64,000 nt of DNA from Sphagnum compactum (Eukaryota > Bryophyta > Sphagnopsida > Sphagnales): assembly GCA_965153455.1 (NCBI GenBank), contig OZ234498.1, positions 15,500,001-15,564,000 of the forward strand, in the 5' to 3' direction. The translations under genes and the position numbers were made by a program. The notes below the pieces were generated by a model. The model saw only the letters and a program-made list of their open reading frames with translations, was not told where the DNA came from and ran no database searches. Positions 11,431 to 23,867 of the stretch are shown one piece after another (within the stretch, counting starts at the first letter, position 1; each line of letters begins with the position of its first letter).

Positions 11431-12169
11431 TTCTCTCCCTTTTTTTGGTTTATGTGGGTTTTTTGCCTTTTGGCCTTTCTTTGGCCTTCCCTTTTTGTCT
11501 CCCCTATGATGGTTCCGATCGTCGATCTTTTATTGGATTTTTGTGGTTATGGCGAGATAATCACATGAACTCCTTGTTAATTTCATAAATCCCCCAAAAA
11601 AATCACGTCTATTGTTTAGTTGTTGCATTTCTTTTGCTTAAAGAAGCTGGTCCCCCACTTGAATGTTTACACAACTATGAAAGTGTTTATCTTTTTCTTC
11701 AAGACCTTGTGTTAATACTTAGCCTAAGGTTAGTTTCATCATTAAATAATCCTTTAAATATCAAAATGATTTTGTTTTGTGAAAATATAAGTTTTAGGTG
11801 TCAAAAATTTGCAAAATTATCACAAGCTATGATATGAATCATCTACAATATCATGGTAGATTATTGTCAATCATTGAAAATCAATAATTTCAACATATAG
11901 ATTTTTGAAAAAAATAATTATTTGTTTTATCAATGTGGAAGTTGACCCGAGGCTTCAAGTAAGTGTTTATTTAAGAATGGGAGGTGTTAGGCACTTTTGG
12001 CGCATGGATCTTAATTATTTATGTTAATAAAATCCATTTTGAATTCTATTGAAGTCACATTTGATATTTTAAAATTCTTGATTTACTCAATAATAATAAT
12101 AATAATAATAATCACTACTAAGGGCAAGGAATGTTGAATTTAGATTTTAATTTGCAAAATGGTTACCAA
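11431..12169. other. AT-rich intergenic DNA
   Basis: No gene is recognised. Probably includes the 3' tail of the preceding retroelement. A (TAA)n microsatellite lies at about 12089-12112. Confidence 0.5.
12089..12112. repeat. (TAA)n microsatellite
   Basis: About eight uninterrupted trinucleotide copies. Confidence 0.9.
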
Positions 12170-12490
12170 CTCTAATTAGAGCACAGCCATGAAGTGAGTG
12201 AAATTGTATACAATTTCACGAAATTGGGTATCATCAGTTCACAAGATTTGCAAGATTTTATTTTGAGAAGACTTTGATTTGATGAAGAATATGAATAGCA
12301 GTGAAGGCACAGAGGCAAGGCAAATCCAAAACTGAGGGTGAAACTCTTGTGAGGACCAATTTATGTGAGAAAAACAGTTTGGTCCCCTTTTTTTTTCCCC
12401 TATATATGATTCTCATCATCACTCTCAACTTTGTCCCTACTGTCCGAAAACCGGGCTCTATATTAGCCCCAGTTTGGGGTACTTTAAAGA
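12170..12490 (+). repeat. Dispersed repeat family A, copy 1
   Basis: Shares a long colinear block with 35590-35850 in the same orientation: GAGTGAAATTG, TTCA(C/T)GAAATT, GAAGAATATGAA, AGGCAAATCCAAAA, AGGACCAATTTATGT and TTTGGTCCC occur in the same order at similar spacing. No protein is encoded. The family is unknown; it could be an LTR or an untranslated part of a larger element. Confidence 0.65.
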
Positions 12491-13039
12491 TAATTCTAAT
12501 ACACCTCCAAAGTTAAATCGTAGCAAGGGGGAGCAACTTGTTCAGTGTTGGAGCTTGTTCCTTTCCAATGAGGAAAGTAAGGGTCTCTTTCCATTAGGTT
12601 GCTATCGGTGGTGCTACATCTCAGATATTGTGATGACAAAGTAATGGAAAGCCACCCAACTCTTGTCAGGTGCCCTACTTTTTACAAATATATATAGATC
12701 TGCCTTTTGGGAAAATGCTTCACCTGTAGATATGCAATGTGTTCGCACATAATACATTCAGCTCAGCCGGATGGGAAAATGTAATGGATAATCATTGTTG
12801 AAGCAAAATTTGTGATCACAACAACCTAATAGAAAGAGACCTTAATTGTATGCTCATTTGCTTTGGTAGGTTAAACACACAAAGACTCTTTTGATCAAGC
12901 ACAAGTTAGCTCCTCCTATTCATAATAACTAGTGTAGCCTGCGCTGTTGAGCCAAGTGGGAACACATTGATGGCACAACTGATTTTCCTTCCAAATCCAA
13001 TTAATTTTTGTAATTTGTTTGAATTTCCAGGAACAAAAT

Positions 13040-13395
13040 CCATTCAAAATTCAATATCTTTCACACCTTAGCTCAAAAAATTGTGAAATAAAATTTGCTA
13101 AAATTTGACTTCCCTAGGGCTTTCCAATAACACCAAGAACGCCCCGAAATTTCAAATCAGTTCTCAGTTTTTATGTTATTTAATTTTCATTGAGAAAATG
13201 GTTCAACAATAAATAGCTTTTCACATGATAACTCCAAAAAGTCTCAAACCAAGTTGAGGCACCCCTACTCATTGAGAGCTTTCTGAAGATACTAAGCGTT
13301 CGGCACGAATCACCCTCAGCGTGACAAATCGAAATAAAACAAAACAAACTACCTTGCTTCATAGATAGATTCTCTGTTGCCTTTTTCTGTAATAG
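13040..13395 (+). repeat. Dispersed repeat family B, copy 1
   Basis: Related to 56530-56725, and more weakly to 44050-44240. Shared blocks are TTCAAAATTCAAT, ACACCTTAG, AATTGTGAAAT or similar, TTTCCAATA, a CATT-GAG stretch, TGACAAA and CATAGATAGAT or a near match. No coding sequence. I infer a repeated transposon end or LTR. Confidence 0.5.
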
Positions 13396-14569
13396 TTGCC
13401 AGAAGGGTGTATGTTTAGAGTCCAAATTGGGTTCAGTACATTGTAACTTCCATGTGTAAGTTGTTTATGCAAACAATAGAGAAATCCATAAATTCACCGT
13501 GTTTTCACCCTGTCTTTGGGGCCTCCTTTCACCCCCCTAACCCCTCTTTCAGTGGTATCTATGAAGTAATGAAATTTATTATATCTTTAGTATGAAATTC
13601 TGAAACTCAGCATTTAATGCACAAGGTTCGAGAGTATTTTAGTAGGTGTACAAGTAGGAGCAGTGAACATGTATGTTACTATGTAGCAGGCTGCAGGAGT
13701 GGAGGCGCTCAGGAAAATAGAAAGACAGACACAGGGTGAACTCAGAATACCATCAATTTAATAATGGTCACAAAACCCCCTCCCTCGAATGCTAATGTAC
13801 TTGTTTGCAGGTTTTTTTGAATCTCACCCTGTTTATGACCAAACTCAGGGTTCTAACTCAGGGTTCTGGTGCTGTCTTTTCCTTACTTTATGGATAACTC
13901 TATTATATTAAGGTTATCTGTAAAGTGACCCAAACTACAGGGACAAGAACACCTAATTTTGCCAGAAATAGGGGGTTGAATGCTAGATGTGGGCACAAAC
14001 ACAAAACAAAAAGGAAACAACAACAAAACATAAACCATGGATGAAACTCATGGTCATTGGAGTATGCTTCCCAGTTCTCATATCCTTGTTCCTTTTTACA
14101 CTTGAAGGTCTTCTTTGTTCTTTTTTAGGTCAATATTCCAGGGTGGTTTAGGGCTATTAAGGAGCTATATAGGACTACTTAGGCTTAAGGTGATGTGGTT
14201 TCACTTGAATAAAGGAAATCCAAAGGTAGGAATCCAAAGGTAGGATCCAATGTTGTATAGGCTAGTAAAACTTTATAGGAATCTAAAGCAATTTCAAAGT
14301 AAATTTTATAGGAATTAAATGCATAAATCACTCTGAGAATTTTCCAAATTACAATTTGAGTGCAAATAATTGTGCATACCATGCATGTGCCAAGTTCTGA
14401 TAGACTTTGGGAACAACTCGGCAAAATAGATAGCCCCTTTGATAGAGTCATAACTTTCGCCAAATCATAGCCTTGCCTTGATGAATTTGCACATCTTCAC
14501 CAACCTTTTATTTGTTGGTGAAATTGCACCCAAAAAATAAATTTATTAACTATTTGAAGTGATATTGGA

Positions 14570-14815
14570 GGTTTTCGATTGCCAGAATTGAGGGAGAAAA
14601 TAATTTTAAAAACTCAGAGTTCTATATTTGATTTTTAGTGTGTAGTTCAAAATATAGAAAGATGAATAAAGATTTGTATTTCATATTTGATTTATAGCTA
14701 GATTTGGCTAAATCTTCTAAGGGATGATTGCCACTTTTTTTTATATCTTCTTGTGGATGATCCCCACTTTGGCTACAAACAATTTTTTTTTAAAAAAACA
14801 CTGATCTTCACAAAA
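14570..14815 (+). repeat. Dispersed repeat family C, copy 1
   Basis: Matches two blocks at 22605-22730 and 23150-23265. The first shared block is GTGTAG, an ATATA(G/A)AAAGATGA stretch and a TTTGTAT stretch. The second is GCTAAATCTTC, ATTGCCACTTTT, ATCTTC(T/C)T and CCACTTTGGCTACAAAC. Here they are joined; in the other copy about 420 bases separate them. No gene is encoded. Confidence 0.65.
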
Positions 14816-17800
14816 TGCTTACCATGCAATTTTTTTTTTCAATTTCTCCAAGAAGGTGATTGGCTACCATGTGTTTCTAGTGGTATGCCATGTGGCGTAT
14901 TTATTTTAGGGTTTGCAAATCCAATTGGCTATGCAAATTTTAATTTGCTCTATAAGTGGATAGGTGAATTAGTCTTTGTCATAAATTGGTGGTGAGAACT
15001 CAATGATTGTTTTAGGTTCATGTGATTATAAAAAATGCACATTTAAATATGTGGGGCTACTAAAAATGAGATATTGTAAGGACAGGGGTTGACAACAATT
15101 TGAACACATTAACTTTTGTGGCTAATGAACAATGTCGAATAAGCACATAAGCATAAGAACCAACACAATTTTGGCTATAGTGGTCACCAAGATTGATAAG
15201 TGGATACTAGCTTATCAATTTTAACAAAACAAAATAATTACATTCGCCAACTATACATTATAAATAATTTTGGCACAAAAAATGCTAGCTATTAATTCAT
15301 GATTGGTGAATGTAGCTATTTCATTCTTTGCCATTAGCAATTGCTTTGTATGCACCTAAGTAAGAAAAATCTCATGTGGTCCCAAAAACCACCACACCAT
15401 GCTTCTTGTTCCAAATTCCAATGTCCCCCCTTCTACAAGTTGCAAAATGTACATTAGAAAATCAAGCTTGTAATTAGAAGCATAACATATAAGCATATGT
15501 AAAGACTATGAATAACAAATAATAAACCAATTTGAGTGTATGAGAAAAATTGAACTATCAATTTGCATCAATAATTAGAATTACCAATCCAAGTTAATTA
15601 ATTTTTTAGAATTATTTGTGTGTTGCGTGCATCTTTACCCAATTATACTTTTTACTTTGACATTCAAGGTATGTAGTTAGTAACATTCAAAAAATGCCTT
15701 TAAAAGTTTGAAGATGTGAACAATTTGCCTACTTGCCATGAGAAGAACAAAGTGACAATTGAAGTGGCTTTGAATCAACTAGCATAGTTATTTTGAAGAG
15801 TCTTCAACACTATAAGATTTGATTTTACTAAGTGGACTTCAAACACAAGAGGCTCATTCCCACATGATATGAGGCTTATACTTGGTCCAAACTACACAAT
15901 AACACACATTTTGTAAAAGCCTACAAAATTATGCATTATTTCAAAAAATGCAATGTTAAAATCATACTAATGCAAGTTCATATGGGTGAAAGCATGATAA
16001 AATATACAAAAAAATTTGACGAAAAAATATCAAGTTTAAAAAAAGGCAATTTTTCTTGAAAACACAAGAAAGTATATTCAAATTTTATTTAAATTTCATT
16101 TTGAAACTATTGAGCCCTCAATCGGGTTTATTGTAAATGGAATAATAAAAGTAGGGAATAAGTACATTTGAAATTGACTGGTCAAAATGGTGTTTGAACC
16201 TACTTTTTCATTAGAAAATTTAATGAAATATACATATATGAAGTTACAACATAAATATCATTTTATATGCAAGGGCATCGTAAAAAAAATAAAATTACTT
16301 TCTCTTTGGTAGAATATACTTGACACATATTTGAATCAAATCTTACACTCCAAAAAGTAAGTTTTAGAAACTATTTGCATTTAGAAAAGTCTACTTGAAA
16401 CCTACTTTTACAATGCAAAATTTAAAAATTAATGCATAATAAAAAAAATATGTTGTTATTTATCATTCAACTAAAAAGATTGAATGTATAACAATTTTGT
16501 GATGGGTTTTGGTCCTATTTTTTGTTCACTTGACAAGCTAATAGACTCACAAGTACTTTTAGCTATACATTTTATTGTGTTTTCACCCATATTCCTTTTA
16601 ATCTTTCAACAAGTTAAACCCAAACACATTGTAACATAAAAATGTACATACCTCCTAAGGTTGGGGCCCAAAAAAAACAATCAACATAACCCATAGTTGG
16701 TGGAAGTATAATTCTTATTTTTCTTACTTTCTACAAAAACAAGCAAGAATACACCCTTCATCATTGGTCATGTCAAACATAATCTAATGCAAACTTGGTG
16801 AAGTCATCCATGCATGGAGAGGGCCATGGAGTGAATTTGATGTTAAACATAATCAGGGACAAATATAGTTTTACATTCTCACTACACACACAAACTATTG
16901 ATTGTGTTGTAATTAATAAACCTCTAAGTTTCATACCCACAATGACCTCCTAAAGCTCAGTTATAATCTATACGAGCCATAGACATGTTACATATGTCAA
17001 ATAATGCTTAAATCATTATGTTCAACAATAACCATACAATAGAAGCATAATCTAAACTTTGATTCTACTCAACATTAATTGTTAATGTTTTGCAAGTGAA
17101 AAATATCACCCAAAGAACATGTTTCACAACTATTAATTTCTTGCTTGAAAGAACAAAAGAGGAGGAAGGTTTATAGTTGTACCTTGCCTTCATCAAACAA
17201 AAGTACCATAGTTGACATATAAACTAGTTTTGAACAAACTAGTTGTTGTACGTTTGTAAAGATAAATGGGACCATTAATTAATTCAAACCCAAACTTATT
17301 AACACGGCTTAATACTATAATTTTGATTTGAATAAGTCTCATACAAAATGTTAAGTATGAAGTCAAATGTGGTTTTAATTCAATTTAATGTTTGCACTCC
17401 AAAAACTTGTTGTGAATTGTTGCACTTTGCACTTGGGAGTACAAATACCAAACCTGGTTATGAAAAATTCTCCATGTCCCATCCACATTTTTGGACAACA
17501 ATAAATTTCACTACTCATCACTAACCTTGTTTGTTCCTTTAATGCCCAATCAATTCCTAATACATTTGCAATAACTAAGTACAACATTGAATTCTTGAGG
17601 TCAAGCATATCTACAAACACAACCAAACCATTAAATCTCTAAATTAGAAGAACACTCAACCCAAAATTGAACAAACTACAATTCATAATGAGAATTTGGA
17701 TACATTATAAAAGTCATGCAAATAGGAATTTTAGATAACTTTGCATGTTGGCATTAAAATATAGCTTGATAAGAACATTAATGTAACATTGGCCAAAATT

Positions 17801-18272
17801 GTGACACAAATTGGATATGTAATACAAAATACCTAATTATTTAAAATCTTTCATGGCATTGCAAAGAAAAAAATTCATAGAAATGTTGTCCATGAACTTT
17901 ACATCTACAAAAAAATGATATAAGGAAAAAATAATACATTTTGTTTACAAGTGGTCCCAAAAAAATGTTAAATTTGATCTCCACACATGTGTTTCTAGGG
18001 CATCTACATTAGAAAAGTATATGAAAAAAACATTCACATGAAACATGGTTGTTATAAAATAAAAAGCCAACATGTTACCAATGACAATTGTTATTAATCA
18101 CCTAACATACATGTACAAATAAGCCAACAAAAAATGTTTTTGCAAGAATTTATTTTCCCAATAAACAACCTTAAGGTCATAACTTTTTGCCCATGTAGGT
18201 GACATATAAGACACCATCCAAATATTCAAAGTTGGTAGGTGTAACTACACGCACTACCAAATTACAAAAACA
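14816..18272. other. 3.4 kb AT-rich intergenic DNA, no recognised gene
   Basis: No open frame longer than about 85 codons, and none resembles a known protein. The sequence looks poor in CpG and rich in TG, CA, AAAT and TTTG. Its end probably belongs to the 5'-truncated gypsy relic that becomes recognisable at 18273. Confidence 0.55.
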
Positions 18273-18870
18273 ATGAAAATGAAATGGATCGTTAAACATT
18301 TCTGCAAGTGGTTGAAATTAATGCCATTATCAGATTACAGTAGTGAGGAAACAACATATGCATATTTGGATAGGGTGTTTAATAGGTTTGGTGTTTTAGC
18401 TGAAGTTCTCCTTGACCAAGATATGAAATTCTATGGTGAATTTCAAGAATTATGTAAGAAAACATTAATAAATCATCATACAACTTCACAAGACCATTTT
18501 GAGGCAAACAAATTAACTAAACAAATGGTGCAAATGATGAAACAAGGCTTCTAAAAGGTCATACTAAATATTGGGATTTACAACTACCATGGTTAACTAT
18601 GGGGTATAGGTTTAATCAACAAGTTTCTTTCACTTCATTTTCACCATATTTCCTATTGTTTGGTCATGATCCCAAGCTATTAGACTCAATCCAATGTGAT
18701 GCCATGACAATAATGGATTTGGATGATCCAAAGATGTGAGGAGCAAGTAGCTTTGTTTTGAAGTGTAACACCAATGGCTATGGAAAATCTAACAATTGAT
18801 TAACATCGGTTTACCACTATTAAGGGAGGTGATTATCGCCCTTGAATTCATAGATTGAACAAAAAAAACT
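18273..18870 (+). pseudogene. Ty3/gypsy integrase C-terminal relic
   Basis: The frame at 18273-18554 reads as a gypsy integrase core: KWLKLMPL, YLDRVFNRFGVLAEVLLDQD, EFQELCKKTLINHHTTS. The second catalytic Asp is in LLDQD; the glutamate helix of the core appears as DHFEANKLTKQMVQ. After a stop the relic continues about 18560-18680 (YWDLQLPWLTMGYRFN, then LLFGHDP), and about 18810-18840 reads as a terminal IKGGDYRP. Everything upstream (gag, protease, reverse transcriptase, RNase H) is missing. Dead and 5'-truncated. Confidence 0.85.
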
Positions 18871-18894
18871 ATGTGTACCTTTGGGAATTTTCTC

Positions 18895-19270
18895 TTTGTT
18901 ACATGTTTACATGTTAGTTATTATAGGTAGACTAAGATAAATTAGTTTGGAACTTGTTCTAGTGGGAATATAATTCTAAATATTTGCTATATGGAAATAA
19001 TCCCAAGTTGTGTGATCTTAAATCACTTTTGGTGATTTGAGATTCTAAACCACACATGTTTTATTGTTACTGATTTTTTGTGTTTTATGCAAGTTTTTTT
19101 TGCATTCAATTTGTTTGATTTGCATTTAGTTTTATGGGCTTGAATATTTGTATTATTCCAAGTGAGTTTCATTTTTGATTTGGATGTGTTATACCATTCA
19201 AGGTATTTATGTGTTATGTGTTGTATGTGTGTTGATAGCAATGGTTGTAAGCATGGACATAGGAGAGCAT
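18895..19270 (+). mobile_element. LTR-like segment downstream of the gypsy relic
   Basis: Follows the integrase relic where a 3' LTR should be, and has a reverse-complement relative at 360-800. Blocks include AAGTTGTGTGAT, TGATTTGAGATTC, TTTTATGCAAG and GCATTCAATTTG. The ends are not sharp; no target duplication was found. Confidence 0.55.
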
Positions 19271-20205
19271 GACAACTATATTGGTTTCAATTTGATGGCA
19301 TTCATACAAATTCTCGTGTGTACTCTTTATCTAAAATCTTGTGTTGAAATATTATAAATATTAAAATTTGATAATATAAATATAAATAGAATATTAGTTT
19401 TATAATTGTGAAATATATCATTTATTTATTTTTATGCTAGCCATAGAATTTGTTGCATTTATAAATCATATTTGAATTTTTTACTCAAAATAATGGTTAT
19501 TGAAATTTTATTAAACAAGGACATTCCAATGTTTTTTTGTTAAAATGACTGTACATTTGAAAAAGGAAACAAACATAAATGTGTGCATGATTGAATTTTT
19601 TTTTTTTTAATTCAATTTTGTTATAAAAAAAATTCAATTTTGTTATTTGAACAAAATATCGATAAAATATTAACTAAGAATGTTGACATTTGTGCAACAT
19701 TTATAACAAAACGTAGTTCAATAAAATGCACCCCTCTATGGTTTCATAACAAGTTTTGTATATTTTATTTTGTTTTGACCTTTTTGTAATTTTGTAACTC
19801 TTCAAGCTATAAGGTTTAAAGGATTTTACACTTGAGTCAAGCTATTTGTAAATTTGTAGCTTTTTCAAGCTTTAAAGGGTTTAAGGCTTTGTAGTTCTTG
19901 AATTAGTGCACCATGGCTTCGTAATTGTCAATTGGTTTTAAATGAATGTATATTTTTATATAATTGATGTTGTTTCATCTTGAGTTAATGTGTGTTTACA
20001 ATGTATATGGTTGCACTATAGTTGAATTAAACATTGTTGCAAAGGCCCATTTTCATGAATTTTCTATTGTTCTCAAATTCTTGTATCAAAGCCCATTGCC
20101 TATGTCCAACCAAATGGAGAAGAAGAAGAAAAGGTTGAGGGAATGGGAAATTAACTAAGTTTTTAAAGATGATTGGGCATAACAAAACTTCCATGGGTGT
20201 AAACT
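19271..20205. other. AT-rich intergenic DNA
   Basis: No gene is recognised. Around 19590-19650 two copies of TTCAATTTTGTTAT lie close together, and at about 19800-19880 a motif around CAAGCT and TTTAAAGG is repeated twice. Probably transposon-derived. Confidence 0.45.
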
Positions 20206-21500
20206 ATGGTTAGTTTTGATGAGAAAGTGAACATGGTGAGGTGTCAAGGTTTACACAAATTGAAAAGGACATTCATTCTTAAATTTGACAACATCCAAAA
20301 GCATGTTAGGAGGTGGAAATGCAAGGTTGCAAGACCTAATTTCACCACATGGCAATATTATATGTCTATGGAATCACAACATGCAATAAATGATCACTTG
20401 TTTTACAACATGGAAATAGATTTAATTACAAATATGGTTGCTATGGGGGATGTGGTTGGAGAGAGGAAAAGATTATTTTTATAATTTTGTGCAGTTTTTT
20501 GGCTTTTGAAACAAGGTCCCCTTTCACTAACTTTGAAGACATTAAAATGTTGTTTTCATTCTTAAAAGTAAAAATATACCCCCAAAAATTAGAACATTAA
20601 GTGTTAAATGAGACATTACAAAAGTTCAGTTCTACATTATTTTCCCCACAATAAAAGCTACGGTTCATGTAACAAGGTACATTGCAATAAGTTGTGATGA
20701 GATGCCAATGGTTGACAATCAATCTTGGGTTAATGTTCATGCTTACTTTGTGGAGGGCTTCAAATGTACATTAATTTTGTTAAATTTGGAAAGGTTGGTT
20801 GGTGGTGGCATAATTAACAACCTAACCAATATGATCTTAAACTCCTTAATGGTCTATGGGGCATGACTATGGAATATATCAATTGCAAGTTGATTTGTTT
20901 TGGGTTTAATGGTGTTGCTATTTTTACAAGTGTCCATAGTGGTGCAACAACACAAATATGCAAAAGAGTAGCTCCTTTCATGTTTTTTATCCATTATGTT
21001 CCGCATAAGACAAACTTGGTTGTCCAAACATTTTCTAAGTATCCCCTAATGCAAAAAACTAAATGTTTGTTGCACACCACAGACATTTATTTTCCCTTTT
21101 CACCTAGAGGTAGCTTGAATAGTGCAAGCTTGCACAATTGTTGAAAATGAAGGGGAACAAACTATTTTTGCAATGTAAATATTAGGTGGATCTTTTTGTT
21201 GTTTCTTGTGAAGCATGTATTTGTGCAAATTTTTGGTTGTTATAATGAATGATGACCTCCATGCCATTGAAATTATAAGGGGCACTCTTGAGTTCTTATG
21301 TGATGTCGAGGTTGTCATGGGCCTCACTTGTATCATGCTCATGTTGGAGGCATTGCATGAATTCATCAAATTTGTTCAAAGCCATGACACATAAATATGC
21401 AATTTCTTATTTCCAAGGTTGGTGATACTAGGCCCATTGCAAATGCCCTTCTATAGGGGTCTTTGTTATGTGCAACCATGATGATTGTTATCTTATTATA
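20206..21500 (+). pseudogene. hAT-like transposase relic (TTF zinc finger / DUF4371-type)
   Basis: Two frames preserve the family. At 20206-20484 is a TTF-like zinc-finger head (KFDNIQKHVRRWKCKVARP, then SQHAINDHL). At 20863-21110 is the transposase core: ICFGFNGVAIFTSVHSG, ICKRVAPFM, HYVPHKTNLVVQ. The last corresponds to the conserved C-x2-H region, with the usual Cys changed to Tyr. Fragments after 21110, such as a methionine-rich stretch near 21310-21360, look like the continuing catalytic domain. Many stops and frame changes make it inactive. Terminal inverted repeats and an 8-bp target duplication were not found. Confidence 0.7.
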
Positions 21501-21680
21501 GAGAAAGTGAAAAAACTATGTTCAATTGTAATTGTTATCTTCATTGAAATTGGTAGGGAATTAATTCCTAGCCAAAAGCTCATGAATGCTACATATAGGT
21601 AACTAAACAAACAATGAAACCAAATTTTGATTTGTAGTTTGCAATTACATTTTTCCCCATGTCCTTAGTTATGTTTTTTT

Positions 21681-21989
21681 GTACGATTTGGATGCCATCA
21701 CAAACTTACCAACTTCATTGATTCATTTTAAATTTGCACGAAATCTGTTATTTCATGGGTTTATGTTTTTTGCACATAGATGTTGCACATTTAAAACACG
21801 TGTGACACACGTAGTAGGATGAAATATTTTCAAGGGGCTCATTAAAAATATTTCATCCTATTTATAAGTGCATTATACATGTAGGACATCTATGTGTAAA
21901 AAATACGAACTTATGAAATAATGATTTTTGAACAATTTCCATTATCAAATTTGTGGGATGGGAAGTTTGTGATGGTATACAAATACCTA
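21681..21989. mobile_element. 310-bp foldback (MITE-like) element
   Basis: The left arm (21681-21830) and right arm (21844-21989) are inverted copies along nearly their full length. Matched blocks from the outside in are CCATCACAAACTT/AAGTTTGTGATGG, TTATTTCAT/ATGAAATAA, CACATAGATGT/ACATCTATGTG and AGGATGAAATATTTT/AAATATTTCATCCT. The loop is only about 13 bases (21831-21843). It encodes nothing. A transcript would fold into a long imperfect duplex. Confidence 0.8.
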
Positions 21990-22199
21990 CAAGCTCTATA
22001 AGTACCTTATGCATGTCTACTTGCTTGTTGATTTTCTATTTCAAATTGATATGCATATTGCTCAAGTTGATTGGTTTTAAATTCTATGCTTGATGGTTTT
22101 TTATTTCAAGTTGATATGCACCTTGCTTCTTGATTGGTTTCTTGATTATATCTTCAAACTAATGTGGGAATGCAAGGGAAGTTTTAATGGGTGTTGGTT

Positions 22200-22300
22200 C
22201 TGTAGATATGAGTTGGGTTGCAATGGGTAGGATCCAAGTGAATCAAGGTTCAATCCCTCCCCATGCTTCCAGTTTCGAACACAAAAAATAAAAAAATATT
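22200..22300 (+). mobile_element. Possible tRNA-derived SINE head
   Basis: GGTTCAATCCC at 22248-22258 fits a Pol III box B. A GGGTTGCAATGGG-like box A lies about 35 bases upstream, and an A-rich tail (AAAAAATAAAAAAA) begins about 25 bases downstream. The cloverleaf is not convincing, so this is only a candidate. Confidence 0.25.
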
Positions 22301-22604
22301 ATTGCCACATTTTGTACACATTATTTGAATTGCTAAGCTAATGCACATACATTTTAGTTGAAAAAATTGTCAAGTTTTGTACGTGTGAAAACACCATGTT
22401 GGCAATATGGAACACTTGAAAAAGCTTTGTGTTCTTATATGTTATTTTGAATTTTTCTTGAATGCCATATTCTTTCTTAGATCTACTACAAGTTATTGCA
22501 TGTACATAGCAAAAATGTGAAATAGTTGCCAACATTTCTTCTAAGAGGAAACACATATAACCAATTAAAAGACCTTGGGCAAATGAAAAGAAAAAAAAAC
22601 ACCA

Positions 22605-23265
22605 TTTTCAATTGTGAGAAGGTGAGGGAAAAAAAATAGTAAAAATCTCCATATTTTTGCATTTCATTTTCAATGTGTAGCCAACAATATAAAAAGATGA
22701 TTAAATTTTTGTATGTCATAAATTCTAGTGCCGAATAATCAAAATTAGTATATCAAGGATTTTTTGCAATCTTTCGTATGGCCGTCCATGTACCATTTCA
22801 AAGACAATTTCAGAAATAATTACCTCATTTTCAAATCTACAACTTCATTTTTTTTAATAACTATTTCATTTTCCTATTAACTTTTTTAATAACTATTTCC
22901 CACCTTTCTTAATAACTACTTCCATTTTATAACTACCTCAAAATTTTCCCCTATCCACCAACATGGATATAAAAAATAAAATTAGCATGTGTCTTTTCAT
23001 GTTCATGAAATGTATATTAATAGAATTTAAATTAAATTTGACATTGACATGAATAATGATGAATTATTGAAAACCATATGAAAACATAAGAAAAAAAAAG
23101 AAAAAAAATCATCGTCACTCCAGTAGTGCACAGCAGCACAGAGCTCAATTGGTTTATAGCCAAATTTAGCTAAATCTTCCTTGGAACAATTGCCACTTTT
23201 CTACATCTTCCTATGGATGGATTGATGGATGATGGCCACTTTGGCTACAAACGAAAATTCCAAAA
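22605..23265 (+). repeat. Dispersed repeat family C, copy 2 (interrupted)
   Basis: Blocks at 22605-22730 and 23150-23265 match 14570-14815, but about 420 bases of AT-rich DNA (with repeated CTATTTC and TAATAACTA) separate them here. The second block sits about 600 bases upstream of the DNL zinc-finger start codon. Confidence 0.6.
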
Positions 23266-23363
23266 AAAAAAAAGCCACTGCTTGCTGACTGACTAACGGT
23301 TCTTACGGTTCACGAAAGCCCTTGCCTTGTGCTTTATCGACCGGTAAGTGAGGGGCGGTCCTA

Positions 23364-23413
23364 AAACAAGGGACGTAGGCGGCACCGCTACCCCTCGCCT
23401 ACGTCCCTTATTT
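23364..23413. promoter_or_regulatory. 17-bp-stem hairpin in the DNL gene promoter region
   Basis: 23364-23381 and 23396-23413 pair over 18 positions with one mismatch (core AGGGACGTAGGCG with CGCCTACGTCCCT) around a 14-base loop. It is CpG-rich, unlike the surrounding DNA, and lies 455 bases before the start codon. Role unknown. Confidence 0.6.
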
Positions 23414-23561
23414 CAGAACTTTCCCCGGGCTTTACTCCCCACACAGGCGTAATCTGCACTGCCGATTCTACAGCTGACACGACACAGGAACCGGGGCAAG
23501 CTAGGAGCAGCAGGTTGCCGCTTCGACATTCCTTGCGCAGAACGTTTCCGGAATCACCTTC

Positions 23562-23562
<1 letters not shown>

Positions 23563-23604
<42 letters not shown>

Positions 23605-23613
23605 CTCTCTCTC
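23563..23613 (+). repeat. (CT)n tract in the 5' leader/promoter of the DNL gene
   Basis: About nineteen CT units, a CGGT break, then five more. CT tracts of this kind are common near plant transcription starts and in 5' leaders; here the tract ends 255 bases before the ATG. Confidence 0.9.
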
Positions 23614-23867
23614 AGCGCACCAAAACCGCCTGCCTTCTCCTCCTCTCTGGAATCCCATCAATTCGTCTGTCGCTGTTGTTGTTGAAATCTCTCGCAAGTT
23701 TTTTTTTTCCCCAGTTTTCTGTTTCGTAATTTCTCACCAGCTAATTTCTTTAAGAATCGCTTCTGTTGAAGCTTTGGAATTGTCTGTCGGTGGGAATCGT
23801 TCCAGGGGGTTTGTTTTGTTTTTTGAAGGTTTGGTGGAAAGACTGCTTCGCAGCACAGGCAAGAGCT

